Below are positions 12,411 to 23,199 of a stretch of DNA of 64,000 nt, piece after piece. This DNA comes from Dryococelus australis. Lineage: Eukaryota > Arthropoda > Insecta > Phasmatodea > Phasmatidae. A program made the position numbers and the translations under genes. The notes beneath the pieces were generated by a model. That model searched no databases. It worked only from the letters and a program-made list of their open reading frames with translations, and was not told where the DNA came from. The stretch is taken from NCBI GenBank assembly GCA_029891345.1, contig CM057000.1:123241838-123305837 (forward strand). The letters run 5' to 3'. Numbering within the stretch: position 1 is the first letter of the stretch; every line of letters begins with the position of its first letter.

Positions 12411-13476
12411 TAATGTTTCATTATTTTGCTTTAAATGCCGATCCTTTTTTTTTTTTTTTTTTAATACATAACTTTTGGTGTAAGTAACTATTTCAATTGT
12501 TATGTTTGTGTGAAAGTCTCAATATTATTTTCGAAGCCATTATTGTTTGTTTGTAAGAGTTCCTCTCAGTTTTTCACATCATGGGAAAGTCGAGTTACAT
12601 GTCAAACTAATTTTTTTTTAGAGTTTTTTTCATAATATTAAAAACTGAAATGTAAAAAAAAAAATTAAATGTTTTCTCATGTACACATAAGATATCCTGG
12701 ATTCTATTGGTGGACTGAATTCCAGTATTTAAAAGTTCCATTTTACATGCACTTGGCAACCAGTTGAACATTAAAAATTTTTGAATGTCATCAGGCAGAT
12801 GGTAGAGGTGGGGAGGGGGCTATCCAGAGGCCACCTCACTCTCCTTGTGACTTCCCTCTACAGGAGAGTGTGTTACATACATCACTGCATTTATTATTAC
12901 AAGTAAAGCAATAATTTCGGGGAATTTTACTACATGAATATAAGATTATTCAAATACTCCCGACTATTTAAATTCTTTTGGTGCTTCATAAGTGTTCTTT
13001 TTCATCTATCATTTGGTTAGTGAAGATAGTTCTGAAATGTTCTGTAATAGTGGAAAACCAGCCCTTGGGGATATCTACACATAACTCTTACAGTAGCAGC
13101 CATTTTCCTTTTAATTTTTTTATAATGATTTAAACAGAGCTTAAAAAGTTGGGCATTCAATTTCGGCTGCCTAAATTAAGAACTGTTTATAGCATTTTAA
13201 TAAGAACTTAAATTTGGTGAAACGATACAAGGTGCTAGGGACAGCTTATTCAGTGTTTAAGTGGCACTTAAATTTTAAGATGAGTTGGTGAAATCGGCCA
13301 TTAGGGTTTTTGTTTCGAAATAAACTTTTAATATAAATGTTAGCCTATTTTTATTTTAAAAAATCGTAAAATGCTTTCATGGATAATGTGATAATGATTT
13401 ACATAACAAGTTACACATTTTTACAAAGCTTGCAGAACCATTATTCAACTGTCTGGACTCTGCATTGGAATCTTCA

Positions 13477-13567
13477 TTGGTGGTTTCGTCAAAGTGTTAA
13501 GCGTCTTACACAATAGAAAACTTTAACATTTGACTTTATATTTCCGTTACTTTGACGAAACCAACAA
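13477..13567. repeat. Near-perfect 91-bp hairpin element
   Basis: TTGGTGGTTTCGTCAAAGT at 13477-13495 pairs with ACTTTGACGAAACCAACAA at 13549-13567, 18 of 19 positions. This looks like a tiny MITE. The loop contains a TTTAACATTTGACTTTA word that is repeated in the other orientation at 14038-14140. Confidence 0.75.
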
Positions 13568-14169
13568 TACACAATAAAATTGTAAAGTCAGAGTTGAAAA
13601 CAATAAAACATCGGTTTTGTGATCTTCGTAAAAATGTGTATCTTATATAGGTCATTATCATACTATCCAGGAATGTATTTTATGTACCTTTTTAAAACAG
13701 GCTTAAAATTTGCGTTAAAAATTATTTCGAAACAAAAACTCACTTGTTTACTTTTTTCAAAAATGTAAATTAATATATTTCCTCTTCACTTTGTATTCAT
13801 TTGCCATATATTTAATTTAAGACAAGCTATGTTTAATACACCGAGATTAAAATAGGGTTACAATAAAATAACACTCTTTCAACATAATCTCTGTTGATTT
13901 CTTTACAAAATAGCTGCTTGACTTTGATTTCAAATTTTAAATTTTCAAAATTGTTAAGTCATGATTGCTTGAATTTCCACTTGACAGTTACATTGTGTCA
14001 AGTTCCATAAGAAATAACATGGCGGAAAACAAACGTAAAGTCATATTGTAAAGTCATATGTTAAAGTTTTCAATTGTGTAAGGGCCTTAAAAGAAATGTA
14101 AAGGTCAACTGTTAAAGTTTTGAATTGTATAAGGGCTTTATAATTACGAAATAAACATACACCTCATAT

Positions 14170-14234
14170 TTAGGAGGATTTTTCAAAGGCTTGATTCAAA
14201 AAGTATGTAGAAACCGCGGATGTACTGTGAATGG
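14170..14234 (-). repeat. Right terminal inverted repeat of the P-like element
   Basis: Reverse complement of this segment begins CCATTCACAGTACATCCGCG, then TTTCT, CTTTTTGAATCAAGCCTTTG and AAATCCTCC. It matches the left end apart from about 10 extra bases near the tip. Confidence 0.7.
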
Positions 14235-14270
14235 TCAGAAATATAGGGGCAGTATTCCGTTACCTTCACA

Positions 14271-14489
14271 ATGCAAAATATGCGCAGCGAAGTTGTTCCG
14301 ATCCCTTTCACAGGTGCATCGGTGCACCTTCTACGTCATTCTACTTCTGGCCAATCTCACGTATTAACTGCCCGATTAAAAAGCAAAAATGCTTCATTCG
14401 CTGATGTCACAGTGGCTGCAAAAGGCCAACAATGTGACAATTTGGATGTTACCATCGGTGGTGACCAAAGGGCAAGTATGTTGTTTTAG
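14271..14489 (+). other. 72-residue open frame containing the second copy of the 113-bp segment
   Basis: The frame runs from Met 14271 to the stop at 14487-14489. Residues 29-66 are encoded by the segment at 14355-14467 that is repeated inside the transposase gene. The preceding residues (IPFTGASVHLLRHS) are not repeated. I do not recognise the protein. It sits just outside the right terminus of the P-like element. Confidence 0.4.
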
Positions 14490-15699
14490 GAAACGTGTGC
14501 AGTGTTGATTTTACTGAATGATTCTGCAAATAAATTATATAATACTAGTAATGACGAAACATGATTTTGGTGAAATAAACTTGTAACGATTTCCATAGGA
14601 AAACAGGTGTTCAAGATGACGCGGTGCATTCCCGGAAATGATGAGCTGTGTTCAAGCCCCGCCTGGTATGGCGGGAGTAGGGCATGAACTGTCGAATGTG
14701 CCCGGCGCCATGTTCGGTAGATAACGATGATATTGAGGCTCGTTGGTCAACGGACGAAAGGGTCTCTGGATCCGCGATCTGTTTGAAGAAAGTCTCGATG
14801 AATGATTACTTAATACATTAATTCCGTAAATACCCTTTACTAAAGTACGAAGTTGTTGGCCATTACGCACACCGATACTAACACTGAAGTTACTCTGCTT
14901 GTGTGAAGGAGGCCCCATAAATCAATACTTTAACACCAAAAGTACACTGACAAATAAAACTGCATTAGGGCACAGTGTCCAATGATACTCCGTAGAGTAT
15001 TAGTCAATGAAAGTAGCGAATTCAATAGCTGACATATTTATTGACTGTTAGCATACAGAGCCAAGTCACTCTGCAATATTAAAATTGTATCCTTGTTAAG
15101 TGGATCCGGCACTCGTGGCTTGTCGGTGGCCATTGCTGTCAAGTAAGGCGAGGGCTTTAAGAATGCTTACATGAAAGGTGTGTGGTTGCACGCGTGAAGT
15201 CCTGGAATGTTACCTCAGCAGCAGACCGAACCTCCCCTCGGCTAAATAGATATAAAAAGGTTCTTGTTTTAAGTTATTACTATTGCGATGAAAGAATTAG
15301 CCTAAGTTGAATTGCCAAGGCTGGTAAACGTGGGAGCTTTCTGCCGGCTTGCCGGTTCGGACGAGTGCTGAATTCCTGAATTCGAACTGAGATTGGTGTG
15401 ACTGCTGCCAAAAACAAACAAAAAAAAAACATTTAAAAACGTAACTAAAAAAGTAGCATGATGACACTAATGAGCTCTGAACATAATTATGATTACTGAT
15501 TACAAACACAGTAATGATATAACCGTGAACATCGGAGCCCTGTTGTGGCTGAGAATATGACATCACAAGTATGCCATCACCCTTGAAGTATGATATTAGA
15601 TGAAATGGTGCCTTACACTGCTGATAATCTAAAGACGAATGCATTTGCCGTCTCAAGACTAACATATATATGTCTGATTAGTGAAATATTGTAAATAAT
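14490..15699. other. Unclassified, GC-richer patches, no gene recognised
   Basis: About 14640-14790 and 15100-15380 are GC-richer than their surroundings and contain CpG. The minus frames 14652-14918 and 15297-15665 are open but have no motif I recognise. These may be parts of repeats absent from the rest of the window. Confidence 0.35.
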
Positions 15700-17070
15700 G
15701 TTATTGCCTGTTTTTTTCTTTCAAAAACCTCTATTCCACAAATATATAACACTGTGGTAAACTTTAGATTACTGTACTATTGAATAAATGAAAATTTACC
15801 TTAATCTCTTCTATAACTTGTAATGTTTATTTCTTTTTAAAATATAAATTAACAACAGCGACTGCAGCGACGAGTTGGCAACGACCGATAAGAAATAGTT
15901 CACAGCTGAAATATTATATTAACCTCGTTTTTTAGTATACTATTTGTAAACTAAATTATGCCTATCGACATATTTTAATATTTAAGATGGCAATTTTTAC
16001 AGTTTAAAATAACAGAGGACAATATCGAGAGTAGGCAGTAATGGTACAGTATTGTTTTATCGAGTGAGAAAGCAATTAAAAAACTGTCTGCTGGCGAGAC
16101 TTGCCGCACGCTTTCTCTTTCTTCATCTCTTTCACAATCGGGAAATTTTACTTTGCTAGTAAGCAAGGAAATTATACATATTTTCAATTGTAGCTTATTT
16201 CATACTTATTACAGCAAAATTATGATTTTTGAATTTGTAATTTACAGCTGAAAAGATTTTTAATGTTTGAATACATATTCTGATATATTTATATATGATG
16301 GCGGGGCAGTTACCTAGTGAAGTTGGCAAACATGGCGAGCCATGACATGGCACGTTGCCTTTTGTCCTTTTTTACTATGAAAAATACTTCATATTAATAC
16401 ATCATGCTTGTAGACGTTGTGTTTTTTTAAACCTACCTAGGCAAGTTACGCTGTTGTGATAAATCTGTGTTTCCACGGCAGTAATAAATATACTGTGACG
16501 TGTGTTTCGTTTTTCATTGCATCTGTAAAATTGCGTGCCTTTGTGCATCGTGGTCGATATTCTGTCCCTGTGTGTGCATGATTTTAAATATTTGATTGGC
16601 ATTATTTATACGTTTTAAATGTTAACTGCTTTATATGATGAAATTATTTATTTATATCCACGTCTGTTTATTTATCACAATATTGTACCTTTGCCCTAAG
16701 GGGTGTGAAATGCAGTCGTGTAAGATAACTTGCCACAATCCCAGAAGAAAAATAAAAAGCCCAACCAGATAAATTTCAATAAACCTAATAAACAGTAAGT
16801 AGCAATACATAGAAATATGAGCGGAATAAAAGTTATTGTAGGCTTATTTGTGTGAATGGTCACTATTATCTTTCAAAGTTTGTATGGCAAAAATGAGCAA
16901 CACGAGTTGCGTGCTTGAATTTAATGTACCTTTTTCACTGGTTGTTCCTTCGTTCTAATATTTATTCCAACTGAGGCAGTCCTTTTAGAGAAATGGCCCA
17001 ACACATATCAATAACATAAGGATAATTATAATAAGTACAGCCTTTACCTCGCAGTTGTAACAGTGTTAAA
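15700..17070 (+). mobile_element. Copy A of the non-autonomous P-like family (ends not found)
   Basis: Internal sequence matches copies B, C and D over long collinear stretches. CCACAAATATATAACACTGTGG near 15735 matches 60270 and the reverse of about 40910. ACCTACCTAGGCAAGTTACG near 16432 matches 61555 and the reverse of 33405. GAGTTGCGTGCTTGAATTTA near 16903 matches 61832 and the reverse of 32925. Neither CCATTCACGG terminus is visible, so both ends are probably truncated or too diverged. It encodes no protein I recognise. Confidence 0.7.
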
Positions 17071-17228
17071 TAATCCATGTGTCGTCATATCCATACACAT
17101 ACCTGTAATTATCACTATTTCAAAACATGTTGATATTAATATGTTAATTATAAGAATGAACATGTAATCATCTATCGAGAATCAGCCACTTGGGGCATCA
17201 TTTCATTTAATATCACCCTTCAAGTGCG

Positions 17229-18180
17229 GTGACATACTCGTGAAGTCACATTATTAGCCATATCTTGTGCTCCGGCGTTCACGAGCATGTCACCAACATG
17301 TTTTAGTTCAGTAATCAAAATTATGTACAATGTCAGTTTCATTAATCATGTTAATTACTAACTTAAATTTTTCATGTTTTCAATTTGGTACCGGATTAGC
17401 TGGATGTGCGGCGAAGCCGACTCCATGCCGTTAGTCGGACTTCAGCACTCCAGACGACCAGCTGGGTAGACGGTAAGCTCTCGCATTACCCCCCTCGGCA
17501 CTTAAATTTAAGCTGTAACCTTTCAATTCAATATTTAATGTAAATTCTAGAACATTTTGTTACTTAGTTAGCCGAGGTTAGGTCTCCCTGTATACAGAGG
17601 TAGCATACCAGGATCTCACGTGTGAGATGTGTTTTTACTTAATTATGACTTAAGGCCTACGCCTTATGTTCAACAGTAGTGACCACCGGCAGGTCCAGAG
17701 TGCCGGGCCCGCTTAACCAAGGGTATGCATTTACATGTGCAGCAACTTTTTCGTTGTACATTTGCGGTAATAAAACAGTCATACCTTAATAGACATGTTT
17801 TATTGTATTAACTCTCCTAAGTTCATCGGGTACGCCACCCTCATAGCAGCATCAGCTTTAAAGTGCATTTCAATGTATGTTTTCTATTTATGGTTTCTGT
17901 CTCCCTCGACAAGAGTAAATTAAGTGATAATTTAGGCGTGCGAAGTGGCGGACAGCTTCGCTCTAAAGGAAATACTTTATGATCAACATAATTTAACCGA
18001 CAATTATATTAGCTCTCCTTCATATGGACCGTGTATCCAGAGTCGCCGTAGGCCGTCGGCCATACGACCCCAATCAACATCGTTCGCTCTCCGAACGTAG
18101 TGCTGGGCACATCATGAGTTCCTGTTCTACACCTGCTGCCAGGCTGGACACAAACATATCACAGCACCTCTGAAGGCGCA
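17229..18180. repeat. LTR-like or unclassified GC-rich repeat block
   Basis: The block opens with an inverted repeat: GTGACATACTCGTGAA (17229-17244) pairs with TTCACGAGCATGTCAC (17278-17293), one mismatch. About 17380-17510 and 17660-17710 are GC-rich. An AATAAA lies near 17770, after a GC-rich stretch, as in many LTRs. Further short hairpins occur at 18045-18065 and 18080-18100. No second copy exists in the window, so a solo LTR is only a guess. Confidence 0.3.
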
Positions 18181-18514
18181 ACGTGTCATATTACATGCCA
18201 GTAAAAGCTATATAAAGCTTACAAAACATAAAAAAAATATGTTTAAGGCTGATTCTGTCAATCTGTATGTAAAAATATGCCAATCAAATGGATGAAACGT
18301 TCCGTGAATAATAATTCAAAGGAAATATACCTAATAAGCTTAATAAATACATCAGTTTCGAGCCACAGGAATGCCTTTATATTTCAGTGTCAATCAAATT
18401 CCTTCTCTGAAATTAGATTCTTAGAGACCGAGACATGATATTAATACACCCAAAAATTATTTTAATACAAATCTAAATTTGTAATATATGCCGTAAAGTA
18501 TGCACTTTTATTCC

Positions 18515-18600
18515 AATGTTTCTGTAGCTCATGGTAACATCGTGGGTCGACGTGCAGAACGATGCAAGTTCGAATCTAGTAAAAGGAAAAGAATTTTAGC
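18515..18600 (+). mobile_element. tRNA-like SINE head
   Basis: TAGCTCATGGTAACATCG resembles an A box, and GCAAGTTCGAATCTAGT, about 35 bases downstream, is close to a consensus B box (GTTCGAATC). An AT-rich tail follows. The fold does not look like an intact cloverleaf, so a SINE head is preferred over a functional tRNA. Confidence 0.5.
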
Positions 18601-19819
18601 CAGTTTATAATGTATTTTTCTCATGTATTTAACATTACAATACACATTTAACATCATTATAATGAAAATATTGGTGTAATAAAATGAAACCAGCCCATAT
18701 TACCAGTGCATAGAGATGTGCTATGAAAGTTAAACATATCAATATGGAGAAAGATATTAGTATGTTAATATTATCAATCTCTATCCAGCAGAATTGCCAT
18801 ATATCATAGAGAGTCAGATATTATAATATTGTCAGAGAGTCATAAAAAAAAGGTTATTTAATTAAGTGATGTTAAACTATCGAGAGCATCGCTTTTCAAT
18901 GGAAATAATCAAAACCTAATAAAATTCGAAACATTTTATATAATATTCTACTTCAATAATTGTTTTGTACAATATGTGTGTATTTACAAAAGTTGTACTT
19001 TTATTTTCAATTCTGTACACAGTATAATTGATTATATTTTAATTTTTGTTATGTAGATTAATGCTTATTTGTAAATTACTATTCAATTTGAAAAGGAATA
19101 ACATTTTATTGTAAGTAAGTTATGTTGTGTTAGCAATGTGTAGTTAGTATTTTGTCATTAGTGGAAATTCGATTTTTTATTTTAGATGAAAATCAGCACT
19201 GCGCTTGCACAGTAAACCCGGCAACCATGTACTTCGATCATCATTCGACTAACATTAGTCTCACTCTAATCGGGTTTATGAATATGGTACAGTTCGTACA
19301 CCCTTAGTCCGGAATAACCCCAGATCAACAACGAGGAAGATCATCTCTGGATCATCCTTGGTTGAAGCTCTGACTATGAATAATGCCCAATGTATTTGCA
19401 AGTTGTTAATGTAATTATTGAAATACACATGGCCTAAGATAAATCGCACTTTTAACACTTTTGTAGTGTATAAATAATATTTGCTACTTTGCCTATTACA
19501 TGAATGCAACGAAGGTAAGGTTATATTAAATTGAATGATATTTTCATACGATCAAAATTTTCCACTACTACATCATAATAATATGTAACACTGAATGTCA
19601 CACCATCAATACAATGTCATCTCACGAAATATGTTAAACTAAAGCTCCCCTTCACTCGCAAAACTGTTTCCTTTTTTCGCTCGAAGTAAAGTAAACAGAT
19701 CCCAAACAAAAATAACTAGGAGAAAATAAAACAGGTTAGAATGACACCCCTGGCTATAATATCCTACATTTTTGTGGTATGTTAATCAGCTGTGTCCACG
19801 GCTTTTAGGTTTATGTATT
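18601..19819. other. AT-rich intergenic DNA, no gene seen
   Basis: The minus frame at 19276-19509 is open for 77 codons but has no motif. Nothing else is recognised. Confidence 0.5.
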
Positions 19820-19921
19820 CTCTATTCCAGCCTTCCTTTGCCTCAAACAATGACAAGTACTCCCCTTGCAGCATCTCCAATTTTTCTTGGTCATTTGTCG
19901 CATGCCTACCATCCTTTCCTG

Positions 19922-21124
19922 TTAGCAGATGGATCCCTCCTCTCTTCCCCTTAACCGCCTAACATACCTAAACAATTTCCCCCATTCCTTGCCTTTTCCT
20001 TCTTCCACCATGTTCCCCAAAAATACATTCTTTGCCTGTTTGATCTTCCTTTCAAGCTCCCTACCCATTTGTTTCATCATTTCTTTATATCTTATCATCC
20101 CTTCATTTCTCCACTTGGCATGTAATTTTCTGCACTTCTTCATTTTCAAAATCTTCTGTCCATAATATGGGGGATCTCCCCCAGTCCGCAACCTTTTCAT
20201 TGGCACAAATTTCTCCAACATAACCTCCATTAATCTTCTAAACTCCCTCCACAACCCCTCTACACCCTCCTCCATAGACCATTTTTTAAACCTGTCTCTC
20301 AGGAAGATTTCTGCCCCCTTCTTGTCTCCTCTCCCATACTGCCACACCAACCTTTCTGCCATTTTCACTTCCCTCATCCTGCCAATCCCAATTTCTACAA
20401 CCGGAATATGATGGTCGCTTATACCATCCAATACTATTGCACCAACTACAGCATTCCTAGGTCTGACCAACACCACATCCAGCATTCGCCCAACACCCTC
20501 CTCATTCCATCTCGTAGGTGTTTCTACTATCTGGACTAATCCTCTGTTGACTAACTATGCTGCTATTCTGTGCATCATGCTACCCATTCCTTCTGCACCC
20601 TCTACCCATTTCACCCCTGGCATATTCAAATCCCCTGCTACAACAACCCACTGCCTGTCCCTTAGTTTATCGACCCTCTCCTTGATCATCTTAATTGTCT
20701 GTCATCCCTGTCCTGGTGGTCTATACGCTGCTAGCAAAGTAATACTTCTATTACTACTACCACTCAATTTAATTTCCATTACCTCGACATCCTCACTAAC
20801 CCATTCTACCACCCCTTTTAGCCCTTCCCTTACACATGCCATTATTCATCCTCCTCTCCCATCCCTGCCTCTTCTGAAGATGGTGAACTTATTCTGCCTA
20901 CATTCAATGTGCAGTACTTCCTCAGTCAACCAATTCTCTACAGCAACCACTATATCCGCCCCATATACTTCAACCTTTCCCCAGAAGCCTTCCAGCTTGT
21001 ATACACTCCTACAGTTCACCACCATTATCTTTATACTAGTACTCTGCTTTACCATCATACATTGCTTACCTCCTATCTCCACCCCTGCGGCCTCATCAAT
21101 GCTATCCTCTCCATTTCTCTCCAC
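19922..21124 (-). pseudogene. LINE endonuclease and linker (copy 1)
   Basis: The frame 20846-21124 begins the APE-like endonuclease: VNCRSVYKLEGFW, then VAVENWLTEEV (the catalytic-Glu region) and FTIFRRGRDGRGG. After a frameshift, 19922-20485 carries the closing SDHHIPVVEI, whose Asp-His pair is the final catalytic motif. A basic linker with PPYYG and KLHAKWRNEG follows. In the family this enzyme nicks target DNA to prime reverse transcription. No RT follows. Confidence 0.8.
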
Positions 21125-21129
21125 TTATG

Positions 21130-21977
21130 TTTCCTTGTTACTCTGATTGCTATTTCAACAATAGCTGTTCTGCCCTGACCCTCTCCATGCAGCCAGCTAA
21201 TTCCCTACCTAGCAGATCATCTAAAATCGTCTTTCCCTGATCTGTCAGGTGAATTTGGTCCCTCCCTACACTTTCCCAGCATACCCATTTCCTACTATCT
21301 ATAAATGTAGCACCCAGGCCCTACACACCCTCTCATATACCTCACTCGCAGTCACTGCCTTCCTATAGGATAATTCTTTCCTAACCAGCATGTCACTGAC
21401 TACTGCCCAAGCTCCAGGGAACTTCACCCACACTTTTCCTTGCAATCCCCTGAGGTCCCGCTCTACCTCCTGCCCCACCTCGCTATGAGCCAGGTCATTT
21501 CCCCCTACATGAATGAGAACAACCTTTGCCACCCTGCTACCTCTCATTCCACTAACCCTTTCCTCCAAATCCCTGGTATTTGCCCCCCCCCCCTCGCGGA
21601 CCAATCACAAACGCTGCATTATATGTAATTTCCTTCCTGATATTCCTCAGCTCCACCCCCTTTACAATAGAGCTGCCTAGAAAAGCTACCTCTGGCTCCC
21701 TTCCTACAACCTATTCCTGCTTTGTGGCTCTTCCACCCACCTGCTTACTCTTGTCTCTGGCCTCCTGCAGCACCCTTGTTTCCTTCTTTTTGGCCAGCCC
21801 TCCTCTCTCTCCACTGGTCCTGAACTGTCCACTTTGTCTTGCTTGCTGGCCTTTGCTAATCACACACTTGTAAGCTTTAGCATACTGCTTCCTACCTTCT
21901 ACCACTGCCTGTTCCCTGCTTTCTGTTTCCCTTTCTTCTATTCCTGATTGCTGCCTGCCTACTACTATCACCAACAT
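21130..21977 (-). pseudogene. LINE ORF1 with SGNH/GDSL esterase-like domain
   Basis: Two minus-strand frames (21711-21977 and 21299-21604) and the sequence between and after them give a Lys/Glu/Gln-rich N-terminus. They then give a GSSIV segment (block I region), HVGGNDLAH (the GGND block) and, past 21300, GRDQIHLTDQG, which carries the Asp-x-x-His of block V. These are the hallmarks of the esterase domain found in ORF1 of CR1- and L2-type LINEs. Block I reads GSS, not the usual GDS. A frameshift splits the domain near 21600. Confidence 0.7.
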
Positions 21978-21985
21978 TTGTAAAC

Positions 21986-22630
21986 TCTTTATGCTGTCAA
22001 ATCGTACGACAGGATCACGGGTTTACTGTCGTCGTAGATGTAAATATCTTGCCATACGTAAACAAAACGCTCAAATTACGCCTCGAAAATAAGGCATGAA
22101 ACTTGTTCCGGTTTTACTAAGCATTAAACGCATTGATTAACGGAAAACAACTGCAGTCACCGAGATCAGTCTACCTCATCTTTAGTCTATGTGTCAATGA
22201 TGTTTGATTAATCTATGGAGTTGTTTTATGAAGTGTTTGAGGAATGGTACTTAGACCGAAATAGTTATTTTTGGAGAACATTTTATAATTTTACGCAGTA
22301 CCCATTACTTCCAGTGGAAAATAATTTTGTAAAAGAGCTGCCTTTGACTGAAACGGTAAGCTGAAGAAAATATTTCTGTTCTACCTACGAATTTAGTTTC
22401 TGCCAGTTTGCCGGGTGTCCTGTGTACAAAATGGTTGCTGTTGAATCTCAGTGTTGGTCGATATGAACCAATGCTGTGTGTTATTAAATTGAATATATTC
22501 GTTTCTTATGAACTGTTTTATACAACTACTCAATGATAATCATAATAATGACTCTGTAGCCTGTCTTTAAGATCGATGTAAATATTATAAGTGGAGTTGG
22601 GACCACAAAAAAATCTGATTTATCTAGGGC
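21986..22630. other. Unique-looking stretch between the two LINE copies
   Basis: It is not related to the flanking LINE sequence. It contains the candidate exon at 22215-22355 and is otherwise moderately AT-rich. Confidence 0.4.
22215..22355 (+). CDS. Candidate host first coding exon, 47 codons, unknown gene
   Basis: An ATG at 22215 opens a 47-codon frame that ends exactly at ACG|GTAAGC, a good splice donor, at 22356. The peptide starts MELFYEVFEEWYLDRNSYFW and continues with FYNFTQYPLLP. Its composition is rich in aromatic and acidic residues and unlike the low-complexity shadows nearby. No stop interrupts it. No matching downstream exon was found; the next 3.8 kb is mostly LINE. I do not recognise the family. 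It could be the 5' end of a real gene with a long intron, or a retained fragment of one. Confidence 0.4.
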
Positions 22631-23199
22631 CGTGTTTCAATTGGCCCAGAGAGCGCACTCTCGTGCTCTCGTGACGACGTCGGTGAAACGCGCTCTGGTC
22701 GTCTCAAGACTTCAGAGAGAGCGCGTTAAGTTGTGGCTCTCCTTCGCTGGCGCCATATTTGTTTACACCTTTCCGTGTTTAAATTAGGTTAGTAAATTTT
22801 TGGGCCGAAACCACGTTGCATTTTAACTGTAAACAACGAAATGACATGCACAACATGTATTTAAAAAACATATAAATACTGACTTCTGAGTAAGTCTGTT
22901 TTTTGTGTCACTTTACTGTAACATGACTGTAAATTATAAAACAAAAATAATTGTATTTTATTCGCCAATAATTATTCCTGTAGTGTTATGTTTGTTTGTG
23001 AATTACTTTGAACACACAAATTACTTACAATAGCCATGGCCGCGATTTTAGCTTCAAATAATTTCTTGCCTTTTGGCATCAGCTATTTGGCTAACACAGA
23101 GAAAATGAGAGTGTGGTTATCTCAACTCCCAGAGCGAGAGCATGCGAGGCTGAAGCAATGCTCTTGCCAGGTTGTGCAAAAAATGTGTGATATTATTCA
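22631..23199. other. CpG-bearing stretch, possible promoter or unclassified repeat
   Basis: About 22645-22760 is GC- and CpG-rich, with repeated GAGAGCGC words (CCAGAGAGCGCACTCTCG, CAGAGAGAGCGCGTT). A related word, CCCAGAGCGAGAGCATGCGAG, lies near 23128 in partly inverted form. The frame at 23036 runs into the LINE 3' end and is not a gene. Confidence 0.35.

Larger units (their letters stand above)
8750..14234 (+). mobile_element. P-element-like (THAP transposase) DNA transposon, 5.5 kb, defective
   Basis: The left terminus at 8750 reads CCGTTCACGG and the right terminus at 14225-14234 reads CTGTGAATGG, which is CCATTCACAG in reverse complement. Similarity continues inward for about 60 bp: both ends carry TTTCT, then CTTTTTGAATC, then CCTTT and CCTCC in the same order. 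The right end has about 10 extra bases after its first 8. The element holds a broken P-type transposase (9305-11830), a nested SINE (12182-12410) and a hairpin element (13477-13567). The left flank is TATATAGT. The right flank directly after the terminus is TCAGAAAT; AATATAGG lies 5 bases further on, so the target duplication is ambiguous. The assignment rests on transposase plus matching ends. Confidence 0.75.
19820..21985 (-). mobile_element. LINE copy 1 (CR1/L2-like): ORF1, endonuclease and linker, no reverse transcriptase
   Basis: The minus-strand order is an ORF1 with SGNH-esterase features (21977 to 21130), an APE-type endonuclease (21124 to about 20390) and a Lys/Arg-rich linker (about 20390 to 19850). 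The endonuclease and linker match LINE copy 2 at 24820-26123 collinearly. Homology stops near 19820, where copy 2 goes on into its reverse transcriptase. LINEs usually lose their 5' end, so the missing 3' half must reflect a later deletion or rearrangement. Frameshifts are present. Confidence 0.8.

Noticed and set aside
18515-18600. Functional tRNA gene
   Set aside because: A and B boxes are present, but no convincing acceptor stem or anticodon arm could be paired. A SINE head explains it better.
20547-21146. 199-codon plus-strand open frame (and its twin at 25548-26174)
   Set aside because: It is the antisense of the LINE endonuclease and ORF1 region. The Ser/Pro/Leu/Ile-rich composition is what antisense of a Glu/Lys/Gly-rich protein gives.
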